64,000 nt of DNA, taken from NCBI GenBank assembly GCA_036405815.1, contig DASWWX010000065.1:62001-126000 (forward strand), written 5' to 3'. The stretch comes from Solimonas sp036405815 (GTDB lineage Bacteria; Pseudomonadota; Gammaproteobacteria; Nevskiales; Nevskiaceae). Position numbers and translations under genes: made by a program. Below are positions 8,076 through 16,388 of this stretch, piece by piece. Below the pieces are notes generated by a model. The model saw nothing but the letters and a program-made list of their open reading frames with translations, was not told the DNA's origin and did not search any database. Numbering within the stretch: position 1 is the first letter of the stretch; the number at the start of each line of letters is the position of its first letter.

Positions 8076-8973
8076 GGTGGCGCGCAGCTTCGTTCAGCTC
8101 ACGCCGCTGCTCCAGGCGCGCACCGGCGTCCTTGTCCGTGCGCCAGATCACCTCGGGGAACAGCAGCACGCGCAGCAAGCCGACCAGCATGTAGAGATAG
8201 CTCAGCGAGAACATCACGCCGCAGAACATCGAGATCCATTCGAAATTGATCGACAGGTACTTGATGCCCCACCACGACAGCACGTCGGTGAACGAGGCGG
8301 CCAGGCCGATCGGGAACACCCACTGATACGGCCAGAGGTGGTTGAACTGCAGCGAGAACGGAATGCCGATGATGAAGAAGCACGTGGTGAAGCCGAACAG
8401 GTGCGCGTGCGTGAACGCGATCAGCTTGCCCAGGGACATCTGCGCGAAGTACGCCTCGGCGCTGCCGTGGATGCGCAGCTGGTACCAGATCTCGGAGGCG
8501 CCGAACGCGAACGCGATACCGAACAGTACCGTGGCCATCGCGATGCCGCGCTTCACGCCGGTGGGCAGGTGATGCAGGTTGATGTCCAGCGTGTGCTCGC
8601 GAAACGGCACCATGTACCAGAAGAACCCGAGCAGCAGGAAGAAGAAGGCGAGCAGGGCCAGCGGACCGCCGACGCTGATCCATTTCGACGGCGCCGGCGG
8701 CAGCTCCACGACTTCAACGGCTTCGATCGGGGCGTCGCTGAAGAAATCGAAGCCGTCGCTATCCGAAGACGGCGCGGCGCTTGCGGGCTCGGCTTCGGCC
8801 GGCTCTGCACCGGCCGGTTCGGTCACGGCCTGTCCGGCAGCCGCTTGCGCCGCCGTGACCGTCGCCGCCGCCAGGTCCTGATCGGCCGCGGTCTGCGCCA
8901 GCGAGCGCGTGCCGACGATGGCCGCAATCAGCAGCAGCGCCAGGAACAACTCGATCGCGCGCGCCTTAAGCAT
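8059..8973 (-). CDS. Polytopic membrane protein of unknown function in cytochrome operon
   Basis: A 304-residue protein. Residues 6-26 are a signal/anchor helix, followed by an alanine/proline/glutamate-rich periplasmic linker (about 30-95) and five membrane helices (about 100-122, 141-160, 184-208, 217-237 and 247-271). Histidines lie at membrane positions or edges: H134/H135 (INLHHLP), H189 and H191 (FTHAHLFGFTTCFF) and H212. Histidine pairs of this kind could bind haem b or a quinone, which would fit its place among three haem proteins, but no known cytochrome b family is recognised. It overlaps the mono-haem gene by 8 bp and ligE by 17 bp. I do not recognise a named family. Confidence 0.75.
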   Translation of the reverse strand: MLKARAIELFLALLLIAAIVGTRSLAQTAADQDLAAATVTAAQAAAGQAVTEPAGAEPAEAEPASAAPSSDSDGFDFFSDAPIEAVEVVELPPAPSKWISVGGPLALLAFFFLLLGFFWYMVPFREHTLDINLHHLPTGVKRGIAMATVLFGIAFAFGASEIWYQLRIHGSAEAYFAQMSLGKLIAFTHAHLFGFTTCFFIIGIPFSLQFNHLWPYQWVFPIGLAASFTDVLSWWGIKYLSINFEWISMFCGVMFSLSYLYMLVGLLRVLLFPEVIWRTDKDAGARLEQRRELNEAARHHEGDY

Positions 8974-9787
8974 TTTTCAACCTGACGTAGAGCAGTGCAC
9001 CGGCCTTCTTGACGGCAGCGGTGATCGCCGCGTCCAGATCGTTCCCGCTGGCCTTGGGCAGCTGATCGACCGCGACGCCCTTGAAGCGCTCGTAGACCTT
9101 GGATCTGGCGGCGGCCGGCACGTGTGCCGTGTTCAGCGGCGAGACCTGGGTGACATTGAGCTGGCGATCGGTGACCAGCAGCAGGAAGAAAGTCTTGCCC
9201 TGGTGCTGCGCGGGGAAGATCAACGCCGTGCCGACAGGGCGCTGGTTCTCCAGCGGCACGTAGATCGTGTTTTCGTCCTGTCGGGTCAGCGTAGCGCCCA
9301 GCGTCGCGGCACGCGTGATATCGGCGTCGGTCAGCATCGCGTCGCGCGGCAGATAGGCGCGCACGCCGGGAAACGCCGCCTGCACCTCGCGCGGGATCAG
9401 GCTCGCGGTGTCCAGCCAGTCGCCCTTGTTGGCCGGCGTGGACGCCGCACTGCCCGGATTGGACTTGGCCTTGGCCTCGGTCTCGTTGCTGGCGCCATCG
9501 CCGTCGCCATCCAGCGTGGCGATCTTGGCGAACGCGGCCAGCGTCAGACCCGCTTCCTTGAACTGCTGGCCGTAGGCGTTGACCGGCGTACCGCCGCCGT
9601 CCTTGTGGCAGGCGTTGCAGGACGGCGTATAGCCGTACTGCTGCTTGTACAGCCGCGCGAACGCCGGCTCCGCCGATGCCGCGCCACTGAACAGCAGCGC
9701 CACCAACAGCCACAGGCCATGCTTGCCGCACGCGGTGACGGCGCGGCACGGCCGGCTGGATTCATTCGAAATCATCGCTTCACGCAT
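8966..9787 (-). CDS. Exported mono-haem c-type cytochrome-like protein
   Basis: A 273-residue protein with a long charged n-region and a hydrophobic signal core (GLWLLVALLFSGAASA). The mature part has one c-type haem site, C57-N-A-C60-H61, and soon after it an acidic LDGDGDGASNETE loop that resembles a calcium-binding thrombospondin type 3 repeat. The C-terminal 150 residues are beta-rich and unassigned. The ATG at 9787 is chosen because AGG lies 6 nt ahead; an upstream ATG at 9808 would add seven residues. It begins 24 bp after the di-haem lipoprotein gene and overlaps the following membrane-protein gene. It is probably periplasmic and carries electrons to or from its neighbours. Confidence 0.78.
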   Translation of the reverse strand: MREAMISNESSRPCRAVTACGKHGLWLLVALLFSGAASAEPAFARLYKQQYGYTPSCNACHKDGGGTPVNAYGQQFKEAGLTLAAFAKIATLDGDGDGASNETEAKAKSNPGSAASTPANKGDWLDTASLIPREVQAAFPGVRAYLPRDAMLTDADITRAATLGATLTRQDENTIYVPLENQRPVGTALIFPAQHQGKTFFLLLVTDRQLNVTQVSPLNTAHVPAAARSKVYERFKGVAVDQLPKASGNDLDAAITAAVKKAGALLYVRLKNA

Positions 9788-9811
9788 GCCGCACCTCGTG
9801 AACCCCATTCA

Positions 9812-11539
9812 TCAGAAGTCGAAAAGTCCCGGCACCTGCGCGCGCATCTCGTCGAGCAGCTCGGGGTTGGCTTTCACCGCCGCTTCCATGTGCGCACGCT
9901 GCGGCGAATCCGCTGGCGGCATCATCACGCTGGCCTTGGCCGTGCCGCGGTAGCGTTCCCAATCCAGCGCGTCGCGGATCGCCGCGGTGTCGCGGATCTT
10001 CGCCGCCACCGCCGCCTCGTCGGCGCCCGCCATGAAATTGAGCCGCGCGCTCGGATTGCCGCGATGGCAGGCAAAGCAATAGTCCGCGTACGGCTGCAGC
10101 TTGGAGCCCGCCGCCAGCGACAGCGGCGGCTCGCCGATCGCCACCGGCGGCGACAGCTCGGCGGTGTCCAGGCAGCAATAAGCCAGCTGCGGCGTATCGA
10201 GCAACGCACGCAGCATCGGCACGCGTGCCAGCGGCTGCGGCGCGAACAAGGCGTCCGGCAGCGCATCGACCCGCGCCATCAGCCGCGACGGATCGTGACC
10301 ATGACGGGCCAGCAGCAGGCGCGCGTCGTCGGCCGCAAACAGACCCGCAACCCCATACACGCCGTCCAGATCCTGTGCGGTCAGCACGCGCTTGGGCGCA
10401 CGCGGCGTCAGCGGGTCCTGTGCCTGCGGCAACTTCGGTAGCCGGTCGAAGGCCTCGAGATCCTCGTTGTCGCGCGCACCCGCACCGGGCGCCGAAGGCG
10501 GGTTGAACCAATGGCGGACCCAGCCCCGCCAGCCGCGTCGCTCGGCCAGCGGATCGCGATTGGCGAGATCGGATTCTGGCACCGCGATACCCGCGGCCGG
10601 CCACTGTCGCGCCTGCGCCGCGCGCAGCGCCTGCGCCTCAGCGCCGTGCGCGTCGAAGCCTCCGGGATTGTCCAGATACGACAGCGCGAGCTTGAGCATG
10701 CGACGGCGGCAGTCGATACCGTCTGCCCCATCGCCGCAGCCATCGATCCACAGGCGCTGTGTAGCGACGGTGTAGGCACCGATGTCGGTCAGCTCATCGA
10801 AGCGCTCGGGTGCGGCCAGCGGCTGGCGAATCGGCGCGCCCAGGTACGGCACTTCCGAGCCACGCGCGGCAACGATCGCCGCCGCCGGTTCCGGCTGGCC
10901 GTTGGTTTCGTTCCAGGGACGCTGTGGAAAGATCGGTGAGCCGCCCTGGTGGCAGGTGGTACACACCGCGCGACGCGCATAGACGATTCGGCGCGCGCCA
11001 GTGTCCGAATAGTCCTGCACCAACTGGAACTCGTAACGGCCCGCAGCTTCGTTGTAGCTGATCACTTCGATCTCGGCGGCGTTCTCGACGAAGCCGAGAA
11101 ACAGCTGACCGCGCGGGGTCGCGCCGAGACTGGCCTCGGTGTTGACCGCATCGAAGTCGGCGGCGACCAGCACGCGCGGATGCGCAAAATCTGCCTGCGC
11201 CTTGAGCAACGAACGTCCGAGCGGAATGAACACCGTGACCGGTGCGCTGGCATCCGGCGCCTGGCGCTGCAGCAGCTCGACCACGCGCTCGAACGGATAC
11301 GGCAGGCCATCGTTCTGCGCAACCCAGTGATCGAACAGCGAGCGCGTGCCCTCCGGCGGCAGGTCTTCTTGCGAGATCACCTGCGACGACAGCTTCTCCT
11401 CCGCTGCCGCAACCTGATCGGCGCGCTCGGTCACCGTCAGCGACGAGCGCGACTCGCCGCAGCCCGCCAGCAGCGCCAGCGGCAGCAACACCGCCGCAAG
11501 CGCTAGCGTTCGCTGAGCCGGAATCGTTGTCCGCCGCAC
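9812..11539 (-). CDS. Di-haem cytochrome c lipoprotein
   Basis: A 575-residue protein with a lipoprotein signal: twin arginine-like charged start, hydrophobic stretch and lipobox L24-A-G-C27, so the mature protein should be lipid-anchored. It has two c-type haem motifs far apart, C193-T-T-C196-H197 and C488-F-A-C491-H492, and a further paired C454-C455. A segment around CTTCHQGGSPIFPQRPWNET resembles other cytochromes with a CxxCHxGGxPIF sequence. The start is the GTG at 11539; no ATG is available before the signal peptide and the ribosome site is weak, so it may depend on coupling to the gene ending 18 bp upstream. The overall family is not one I can name. Confidence 0.78.
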   Translation of the reverse strand: MRRTTIPAQRTLALAAVLLPLALLAGCGESRSSLTVTERADQVAAAEEKLSSQVISQEDLPPEGTRSLFDHWVAQNDGLPYPFERVVELLQRQAPDASAPVTVFIPLGRSLLKAQADFAHPRVLVAADFDAVNTEASLGATPRGQLFLGFVENAAEIEVISYNEAAGRYEFQLVQDYSDTGARRIVYARRAVCTTCHQGGSPIFPQRPWNETNGQPEPAAAIVAARGSEVPYLGAPIRQPLAAPERFDELTDIGAYTVATQRLWIDGCGDGADGIDCRRRMLKLALSYLDNPGGFDAHGAEAQALRAAQARQWPAAGIAVPESDLANRDPLAERRGWRGWVRHWFNPPSAPGAGARDNEDLEAFDRLPKLPQAQDPLTPRAPKRVLTAQDLDGVYGVAGLFAADDARLLLARHGHDPSRLMARVDALPDALFAPQPLARVPMLRALLDTPQLAYCCLDTAELSPPVAIGEPPLSLAAGSKLQPYADYCFACHRGNPSARLNFMAGADEAAVAAKIRDTAAIRDALDWERYRGTAKASVMMPPADSPQRAHMEAAVKANPELLDEMRAQVPGLFDF

Positions 11540-11557
11540 GCGCCGCGCCCGAGCCGG

Positions 11558-13963
11558 CTACATCAGCTTCAGGAATTCACGCAGCGCCAGCTTCTCGTCC
11601 TTGGACAGCGAGATGCCGAACTGGTGGCCCTTGTTCTCGACCAGGTCGTCGCACTTCATGAACAGCGGCGCATGCGGATCGGAGCTGGCGAAGGCGGCGA
11701 TCGGCGTGCCGGCGGGCACCGGCAGCTTGATCGGACCCTGACCGTCCTCACGCGGCGCGAGCTTGATCGGGCGATCGGTCTTGCCGATCTTCTGCGGCCG
11801 GTGCGGCGTGTCCTTCGGATTGTCGGACATCATCAACTCGTCGAACGCCAGCTCGAACTGTTTGACGCGGCCGCGCACGGTGTAGTCGATGCTGCCGTCC
11901 TTCAGATGCGTCAGCTCGCCGATTGCGTTGTTGTGCAGGAACGGCGCCGTTGCCCATACCGACAGCAGCGAGAAATTGCGCAGGTAACCGGAGCCGCCGG
12001 CGATCTCCTTCTCGCCGCCCCACTCCTTGCCGCCGACCAGCGGCACCATGCGATTGACGACGTTCTGCACCTTGCCGGCCGGCGCGCGCCGCTTGTAGGT
12101 CTCGGAGGAAAACTCCTCCCAGATGTGACCCTCGCTATGGTTGTCATGCAGCGCACGGCACTTGTTGGTGCCGATGAGGTGAAACGGCACCGGCTCGTCG
12201 TTGGCCAGCCAGTCCTGCCCCAGCATCGCTGCGCCCTTGGCCTGCTGAGCCTCGGCGAACTGGCGCGGGCGCAGCTTGCCGGTCTTGGCGTCCTTGACCA
12301 GATGGCGCGCCTTGAAGGCCTCGCTGTTGCGCTCTTCGGCGCTGAACTCCAGCTCCCAGTACTCCTCGGCGCCGAAGACGTGGCCCTCGTAGTAGCGCGC
12401 CAGCGCCGCCTTGTCGGCGCGTACCGCGTCCGGTGCGAACTTGGAGCTGTGGCAGCTCGCGCATTCGCGCGCGAACACCTTGCGACCGGCCGGCACCTGC
12501 GCCAGGTCCACGAACGCGCTGCCCTTCGTCCCGTCGACGTCGGTGGACTTCAGCAGGTAGGTCGGGCCGCCAGTGAGCAGGAACGCGGCCAGCTCCGGCA
12601 TCTTGGCATCGGCGTAGTTCCAGGCCTCGCAATCACGCGCGCATTGTTCGATGCGGAACGGCTTCTGCCTGGCCTTGTCGCCGAAGAACGAGCCCGGCAC
12701 CGGGAAGTTCGGCGTCCAGCACTCCTCGGTGCACATGCCGATGTTGACGTAGACGCGGATCAGCGCGAGATGCTCGCCCACCGAATCTTCGCCGCCTTTC
12801 AGCACCGCCAGCGTCTTGGCTTTCTTCACCTCGCCCGTCACCGGGTGCTTGATGTCCTCCTCGAACACGCGCTTGTTCATGAAGTCCATGACGTTGTTCT
12901 GCGTGCCGGGGTTGTGCTGGAAATCGCTGGCGACGACCGAGGTATCGATCGTGCCGGCGCGATGCCCGTGCGTCAGCACCTGCTTGGCGAAGTTGTCTTC
13001 CGCCACGCCCATGAAGTACTGCAGCGGCTGCATCGTGTACTGGTTACCGATCGTGGCGTGCAGGTTTTCCCACTTCGGCTGGTTCGGATCCTTCGGCGGA
13101 TTGGTCGGATCGAAGGCGACGTGGCACTGCACGCAGGGGCCGCCGAGCACGTAGCGCTGGTTCTTCTTCAGCTCGTCCGGGCTGTAGGGCGAGGTCGCCG
13201 GATCGAACACGACCTTGCCGCCGGCATCGCGGGTGGGATCGGCGAAGTACTTGCGATAGCCGAGCACACCGGAGCTGTGCGGGTCGGGGCAATCGTCATA
13301 CCAGTTGGTGTGCGCACCGCCTTCCTTGCAGTCGGGGTCGTTGATCATTCCCCACTTCGTGTAGCGGTGCTTGCGCTGGCGCGTGTCGAGCCACGGATAC
13401 CAGACGTTCTCGGCACCCACCGTGCGCGCGAGGTGCAGGTATTCCTCGTCCTGGTTGCCGAAGGTGCCCTTGAACCAGACATCGCGCCCGCGCCGTGCCT
13501 GTTCGCGCGCGCGCTTGGCCGCGGCCGGATCGGTCTTTTCGAGATCCTTGAACAGCGCATTGACGTAGCGGCAACCCTCGGCGTCGTAACCGGTGGGTTG
13601 CGGCTGGTCGCAGGGCGGCGGCGGTGCCTGCGGGATCGGCACGATGGTCCAGGCGATCGGGTCCTGGAACTTGTGATTGTAAGGGCCGTGACCCGGCTTC
13701 CAGACCTTGCGTGCAGCCAGCGTCGCGTAGAAGTTGGCGTCGTACCAGGCGCGGTTTTCCTGCACCTGGGGCGAGCCGGTCCAGACGCCGGTGACGCGAT
13801 CCAGGCGTACCAGGTCGTCGAGCGAGATCGAGCGGAACGTGGCCGTATAAGGCGCATCCGGCACCGGATAGCGTCCGGCCTGCGGCCAGAAATCGTCCTG
13901 GGTGTCGGCGGCGGACGCGGCGAACGCCACGACGCACAGCAGGCCTGCGAGCTGCTTCAGCAT
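11558..13963 (-). CDS. Large exported di-haem cytochrome c (RoxA/MauG-like superfamily suspected)
   Basis: A protein of 801 residues with a signal peptide (MLKQLAGLLCVVAFAASAAD, cleavage near residue 19). Two c-type haem motifs are present: C277-V-Q-C280-H281 and C501-A-S-C504-H505. The C-terminal part contains SLLSVWATAPFLHNNAIGEL, which resembles the WATAPYLHNGS segment common in RoxA-like and di-haem peroxidase-like cytochromes. Extra cysteines cluster at MCTEECW and CARDCEAW, possibly disulfides. The ATG at 13963 is preferred over a GTG at 13972, because GGAGG then sits at a proper 8-nt distance. It is the first gene of the five-gene minus-strand operon. Candidate roles are oxidation of an extracellular substrate or peroxide-linked chemistry; the sequence does not decide. 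Confidence 0.78.
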   Translation of the reverse strand: MLKQLAGLLCVVAFAASAADTQDDFWPQAGRYPVPDAPYTATFRSISLDDLVRLDRVTGVWTGSPQVQENRAWYDANFYATLAARKVWKPGHGPYNHKFQDPIAWTIVPIPQAPPPPCDQPQPTGYDAEGCRYVNALFKDLEKTDPAAAKRAREQARRGRDVWFKGTFGNQDEEYLHLARTVGAENVWYPWLDTRQRKHRYTKWGMINDPDCKEGGAHTNWYDDCPDPHSSGVLGYRKYFADPTRDAGGKVVFDPATSPYSPDELKKNQRYVLGGPCVQCHVAFDPTNPPKDPNQPKWENLHATIGNQYTMQPLQYFMGVAEDNFAKQVLTHGHRAGTIDTSVVASDFQHNPGTQNNVMDFMNKRVFEEDIKHPVTGEVKKAKTLAVLKGGEDSVGEHLALIRVYVNIGMCTEECWTPNFPVPGSFFGDKARQKPFRIEQCARDCEAWNYADAKMPELAAFLLTGGPTYLLKSTDVDGTKGSAFVDLAQVPAGRKVFARECASCHSSKFAPDAVRADKAALARYYEGHVFGAEEYWELEFSAEERNSEAFKARHLVKDAKTGKLRPRQFAEAQQAKGAAMLGQDWLANDEPVPFHLIGTNKCRALHDNHSEGHIWEEFSSETYKRRAPAGKVQNVVNRMVPLVGGKEWGGEKEIAGGSGYLRNFSLLSVWATAPFLHNNAIGELTHLKDGSIDYTVRGRVKQFELAFDELMMSDNPKDTPHRPQKIGKTDRPIKLAPREDGQGPIKLPVPAGTPIAAFASSDPHAPLFMKCDDLVENKGHQFGISLSKDEKLALREFLKLM

Positions 13964-14061
13964 GATCTCCACCTCCCCCGGTGGGCTTGCCTGTTATCGG
14001 TCTGCGGCCAGTCTAGGCCCGTCCGCGCGAGGCTCACAAGCCGCGCGACCGCCACGCGCGC

Positions 14062-14502
14062 TCAGGATGACGCGGTGTTCACGTCCTGCAGCGGCAGTTC
14101 GAACGCGGCACGCAGCGCCGCCACGCACGCCTGTGCGGCCGATGCGCTGTAGGCCTGCGGCGGCACGCGGCCCCAGACCGGCGCCGGCCACGCCGGGTCC
14201 TGTGCGCGGCGGACGACATGGTGCAGATGCAGCTGCGGCACCAGGTTGCCGAGCGCAGCAACGTTGAGCTTGTCGCCGGGAAACGTCGACATCAACGCGC
14301 GCGACAGTGCGGCGGACTCGCGCCAGAGCTGCTCCTGATCGCGCTCGTCGAGCAGATAGATTTCACGGGCCGCCGCGCGGCGCGGCACCAGGATCGCCCA
14401 GGGGTATTGCGCATCGTTCATCAGCAGCAGACGCGACAACGGCGCATCGCCGACGACGTAGGTATCGGCCGCCAGACGTGGATGCAGTTCGAAGAAGGAC
14501 AT
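14062..14502 (-). CDS. HIT family protein
   Basis: A 146-residue protein of the histidine-triad superfamily. The core includes PWAILVPRR, the helix LWRESAALSRALMSTF, KLNVAALGN and the nucleotide-binding triad QLHLHHVVRR, where H-x-H-x-H reads H-L-H-H with the last histidine shifted; this variant spacing is seen in HIT proteins of this subgroup. It probably hydrolyses a nucleotide phosphoramidate or dinucleoside polyphosphate. A 40-residue C-terminal tail with alanine-rich helix follows. It sits divergent to the NAD(P)-binding protein, with 39 bp between the start codons. Confidence 0.85.
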   Translation of the reverse strand: MSFFELHPRLAADTYVVGDAPLSRLLLMNDAQYPWAILVPRRAAAREIYLLDERDQEQLWRESAALSRALMSTFPGDKLNVAALGNLVPQLHLHHVVRRAQDPAWPAPVWGRVPPQAYSASAAQACVAALRAAFELPLQDVNTASS

Positions 14503-14541
14503 GCTCGGTTAGACTCGGCGAATCATTGGGGGAAGCATCGC

Positions 14542-15189
14542 ATGAAGCGCAGCGCACTCGTGGCCGGGGCGACGGGGCTGGTCGGCCGACAACTGCTCGA
14601 ACGGCTGCTGGACGATCCGGCCTACACCGAGATCAAGGTTCTGGCGCGTCGCGACCTCGGCCTGCAGCACCCGCATCTCACCGCGATCCAGACCGACTTT
14701 CGCGATCTGCGCGCGCTTGGCGATGCGCTGGCCGCCGACGATGTGTTCTGCTGCCTCGGCACCACGATCAAGACCGCCGGCTCCCGCGCCGCGTTCGAGG
14801 ACGTGGATTACCGCATGGTCGTGGACCTGGCGCGCACCGGGCACGCCGCGGGCGCACAACAATTTCTGGTCGTCTCGGCCGTCGGCGCCAGCGCGCTGTC
14901 CCCTGCCTTCTACTCGCGGGTCAAGGGTCGCATGGAAGCGGCCGTTTCCGAGGTCGGATTCGAGGCCGTGCACATCCTGCGGCCCTCGCTGCTGCTCGGT
15001 CAGCGCGCGGAAAAGCGTCCGGGCGAAGCCTGGGCCCAGAAGTTGTCGCCCTACTTGCGTCCGCTGTTCGCAGGGCCCCTGTCGCGATACCAGCCGGTGG
15101 AAGCCGCGGACGTCGCCGAGGCGATGCTTGGGCTGGCGCTGCGCGGCCAGCGCGGCGTCCACGTCCACCATCTGCCGTCGGCGGATTGA
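14542..15189 (+). CDS. NAD(P)-binding atypical SDR protein (TIP30/HTATIP2-like)
   Basis: A 215-residue single-domain protein that starts with the Rossmann motif LVAGATGLVGRQLLERLL. Further signs of the atypical-SDR group are DVFCCLGTTIKTAGSRAAFEDVDY, FLVVSAVGAS and the S-x3-YSRVKG active-site region with Y and K, then HILRPSLLLGQR and YQPVEAADVAEAM. This wording is typical of oxidoreductases related to human TIP30 and bacterial YwnB/NAD-dependent epimerase-like proteins, whose substrates are unknown. GGGGGAAG lies 8-12 nt ahead of the ATG at 14542, supporting that start. Confidence 0.85.
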   Translation: MKRSALVAGATGLVGRQLLERLLDDPAYTEIKVLARRDLGLQHPHLTAIQTDFRDLRALGDALAADDVFCCLGTTIKTAGSRAAFEDVDYRMVVDLARTGHAAGAQQFLVVSAVGASALSPAFYSRVKGRMEAAVSEVGFEAVHILRPSLLLGQRAEKRPGEAWAQKLSPYLRPLFAGPLSRYQPVEAADVAEAMLGLALRGQRGVHVHHLPSAD

Positions 15190-15217
15190 CGACGGCGCGC
15201 GCGCCACCGATGCGCGG

Positions 15218-15943
15218 TCAGCCGGGCGGGCCGGGCACGACGTAGAACAGGATTGCGAAGTAGTGCAGCACGCTGCCGATCAGCACGAACAGGTGCCAGA
15301 TCGCGTGGTGATAGCGCAGTCGGCGCCAGACATAGAACGCCACGCCGCCGCTGTAGCTCAGACCGCCGGCCAGCATCAGCGCGAGACCGCCGGGTTCCAG
15401 GTTCTGCAGCAGCGGCTGGATTGCCGCGATCGCGCACCAGCCCATGCCCAGGTAGATCGCCAGCGACACTTTCTCGAAGCGTCCGGTGGCGAAGATCTTG
15501 AAGATCACGCCGGCGATCGCCAGGCCCCAGGTCAGACCGAACAGACTCCAGCCCCAGGGACCGCGCAGCGTCACCAGCGTGAACGGCGTATAGGTGCCGG
15601 CGATCAGGAAATAGATCAGCGAATGATCGATCACGCGCAACACATGCTTGGCGCGTGGCAGCGGGATGCTGTGATAGAGCGTGGATGCCGTGTACATCAA
15701 CACCAGCGTGGCGCCGAAGATGCTGACCGCAACGATGTGCCAGGCGTCGCCATAGAGCGAGGCGCGCGCCACCAGCACCGCCAGACCCGCGATCGACAGC
15801 ACAACGCCGAGGCCATGCGTGATCGCATGCGCAACCTCTTCACCGAGCGTATACAGCTTCTCGGGAACCGGCAGGCCGGCGATGTCGTGATGACCGTGAC
15901 CGAGCCCGCGCGGCTCGGCGGCGTTAACCGGCGCGCTCGACAC
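15218..15943 (-). CDS. trhA: PAQR/hemolysin III family membrane protein
   Basis: A 241-residue, seven-helix membrane protein. It has the family hallmarks: YTLGEEVAHAITHGLGVVLS at the start of the first helix, TASTLYHSIPLPRAKHVLRVIDHSLIYFLIAGTYTPF in the middle, and the C-terminal HAIWHLFVLIGSVLHYFA, whose histidines with S-x3-H form the predicted metal site of PAQR hydrolases. Bacterial members (YqfA/TrhA) are linked to membrane-lipid homeostasis. The start is the GTG at 15943, which overlaps the end of the NfeD gene by 20 bp; the reading frame stays open further upstream but that sequence is antisense-frame NfeD and not family-like. Confidence 0.85.
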   Translation of the reverse strand: MSSAPVNAAEPRGLGHGHHDIAGLPVPEKLYTLGEEVAHAITHGLGVVLSIAGLAVLVARASLYGDAWHIVAVSIFGATLVLMYTASTLYHSIPLPRAKHVLRVIDHSLIYFLIAGTYTPFTLVTLRGPWGWSLFGLTWGLAIAGVIFKIFATGRFEKVSLAIYLGMGWCAIAAIQPLLQNLEPGGLALMLAGGLSYSGGVAFYVWRRLRYHHAIWHLFVLIGSVLHYFAILFYVVPGPPG

Positions 15944-16367
15944 GGAACGTCGTGCCCTCGACCGCGACCACCCGCACCAGCGTGCCCGCCGGCACGTCGG
16001 GACCGGCGATGCGCCATTGCGAATCGTCCACACGCAGGCGACCGACGCCGTTGACGATCGGCTCGGCCAGCGTGAACTGACGGCCGACGTAGGACGCACC
16101 GCGCCGATTCAGCGTCGGCTGGTCGGTGGGCGCCGGCGCCGGTCGGAACTGGCGATAGGCCAGGACACTGACCACGGCCAAGATGCCGAACAGGGCGAAC
16201 TCGGCCTGCCAGCCCAGCCCCGGCATCAGCCAGGCCAGCACGCCGACGATCAACGCCGAGACGCCCATCCACAGCAGCACGAAACCGGTGGGCAGGATCA
16301 TCTCGACAATCAGCAGCGCCAGCCCGAAGACCAGCCAGTGCCAGAACAGGATGTCGCTGAGATTCAT
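15924..16367 (-). CDS. NfeD-like membrane protein
   Basis: A 147-residue protein with two or three membrane helices in the first 75 residues (LFWHWLVFGLALLIVEMI, GFVLLWMGVSALIVGVLAWL, FALFGILAVVSVLAYR). A soluble OB-fold follows at about residues 88-147 (GRQFTLAEPIVNGVGRLRVD ... WRIAGPDVPAGTLVRVVAVE). This is the short NfeD1b architecture, which normally partners an SPFH/stomatin protein. Consistent with that, the SPFH gene ends 21 bp upstream on the same strand. Together the pair is thought to organise membrane microdomains or assist membrane-protein quality control. Confidence 0.88.
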   Translation of the reverse strand: MNLSDILFWHWLVFGLALLIVEMILPTGFVLLWMGVSALIVGVLAWLMPGLGWQAEFALFGILAVVSVLAYRQFRPAPAPTDQPTLNRRGASYVGRQFTLAEPIVNGVGRLRVDDSQWRIAGPDVPAGTLVRVVAVEGTTFRVERAG

Positions 16368-16388
16368 GGTGCGAGACTCCCGCCCGTG

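Noticed and set aside
11624..14152. A plus-strand open frame of about 842 codons opposite the large cytochrome gene
   Set aside because: The minus strand has a signal peptide, two CxxCH motifs and a good ribosome site; the plus frame shows only reverse-codon composition.
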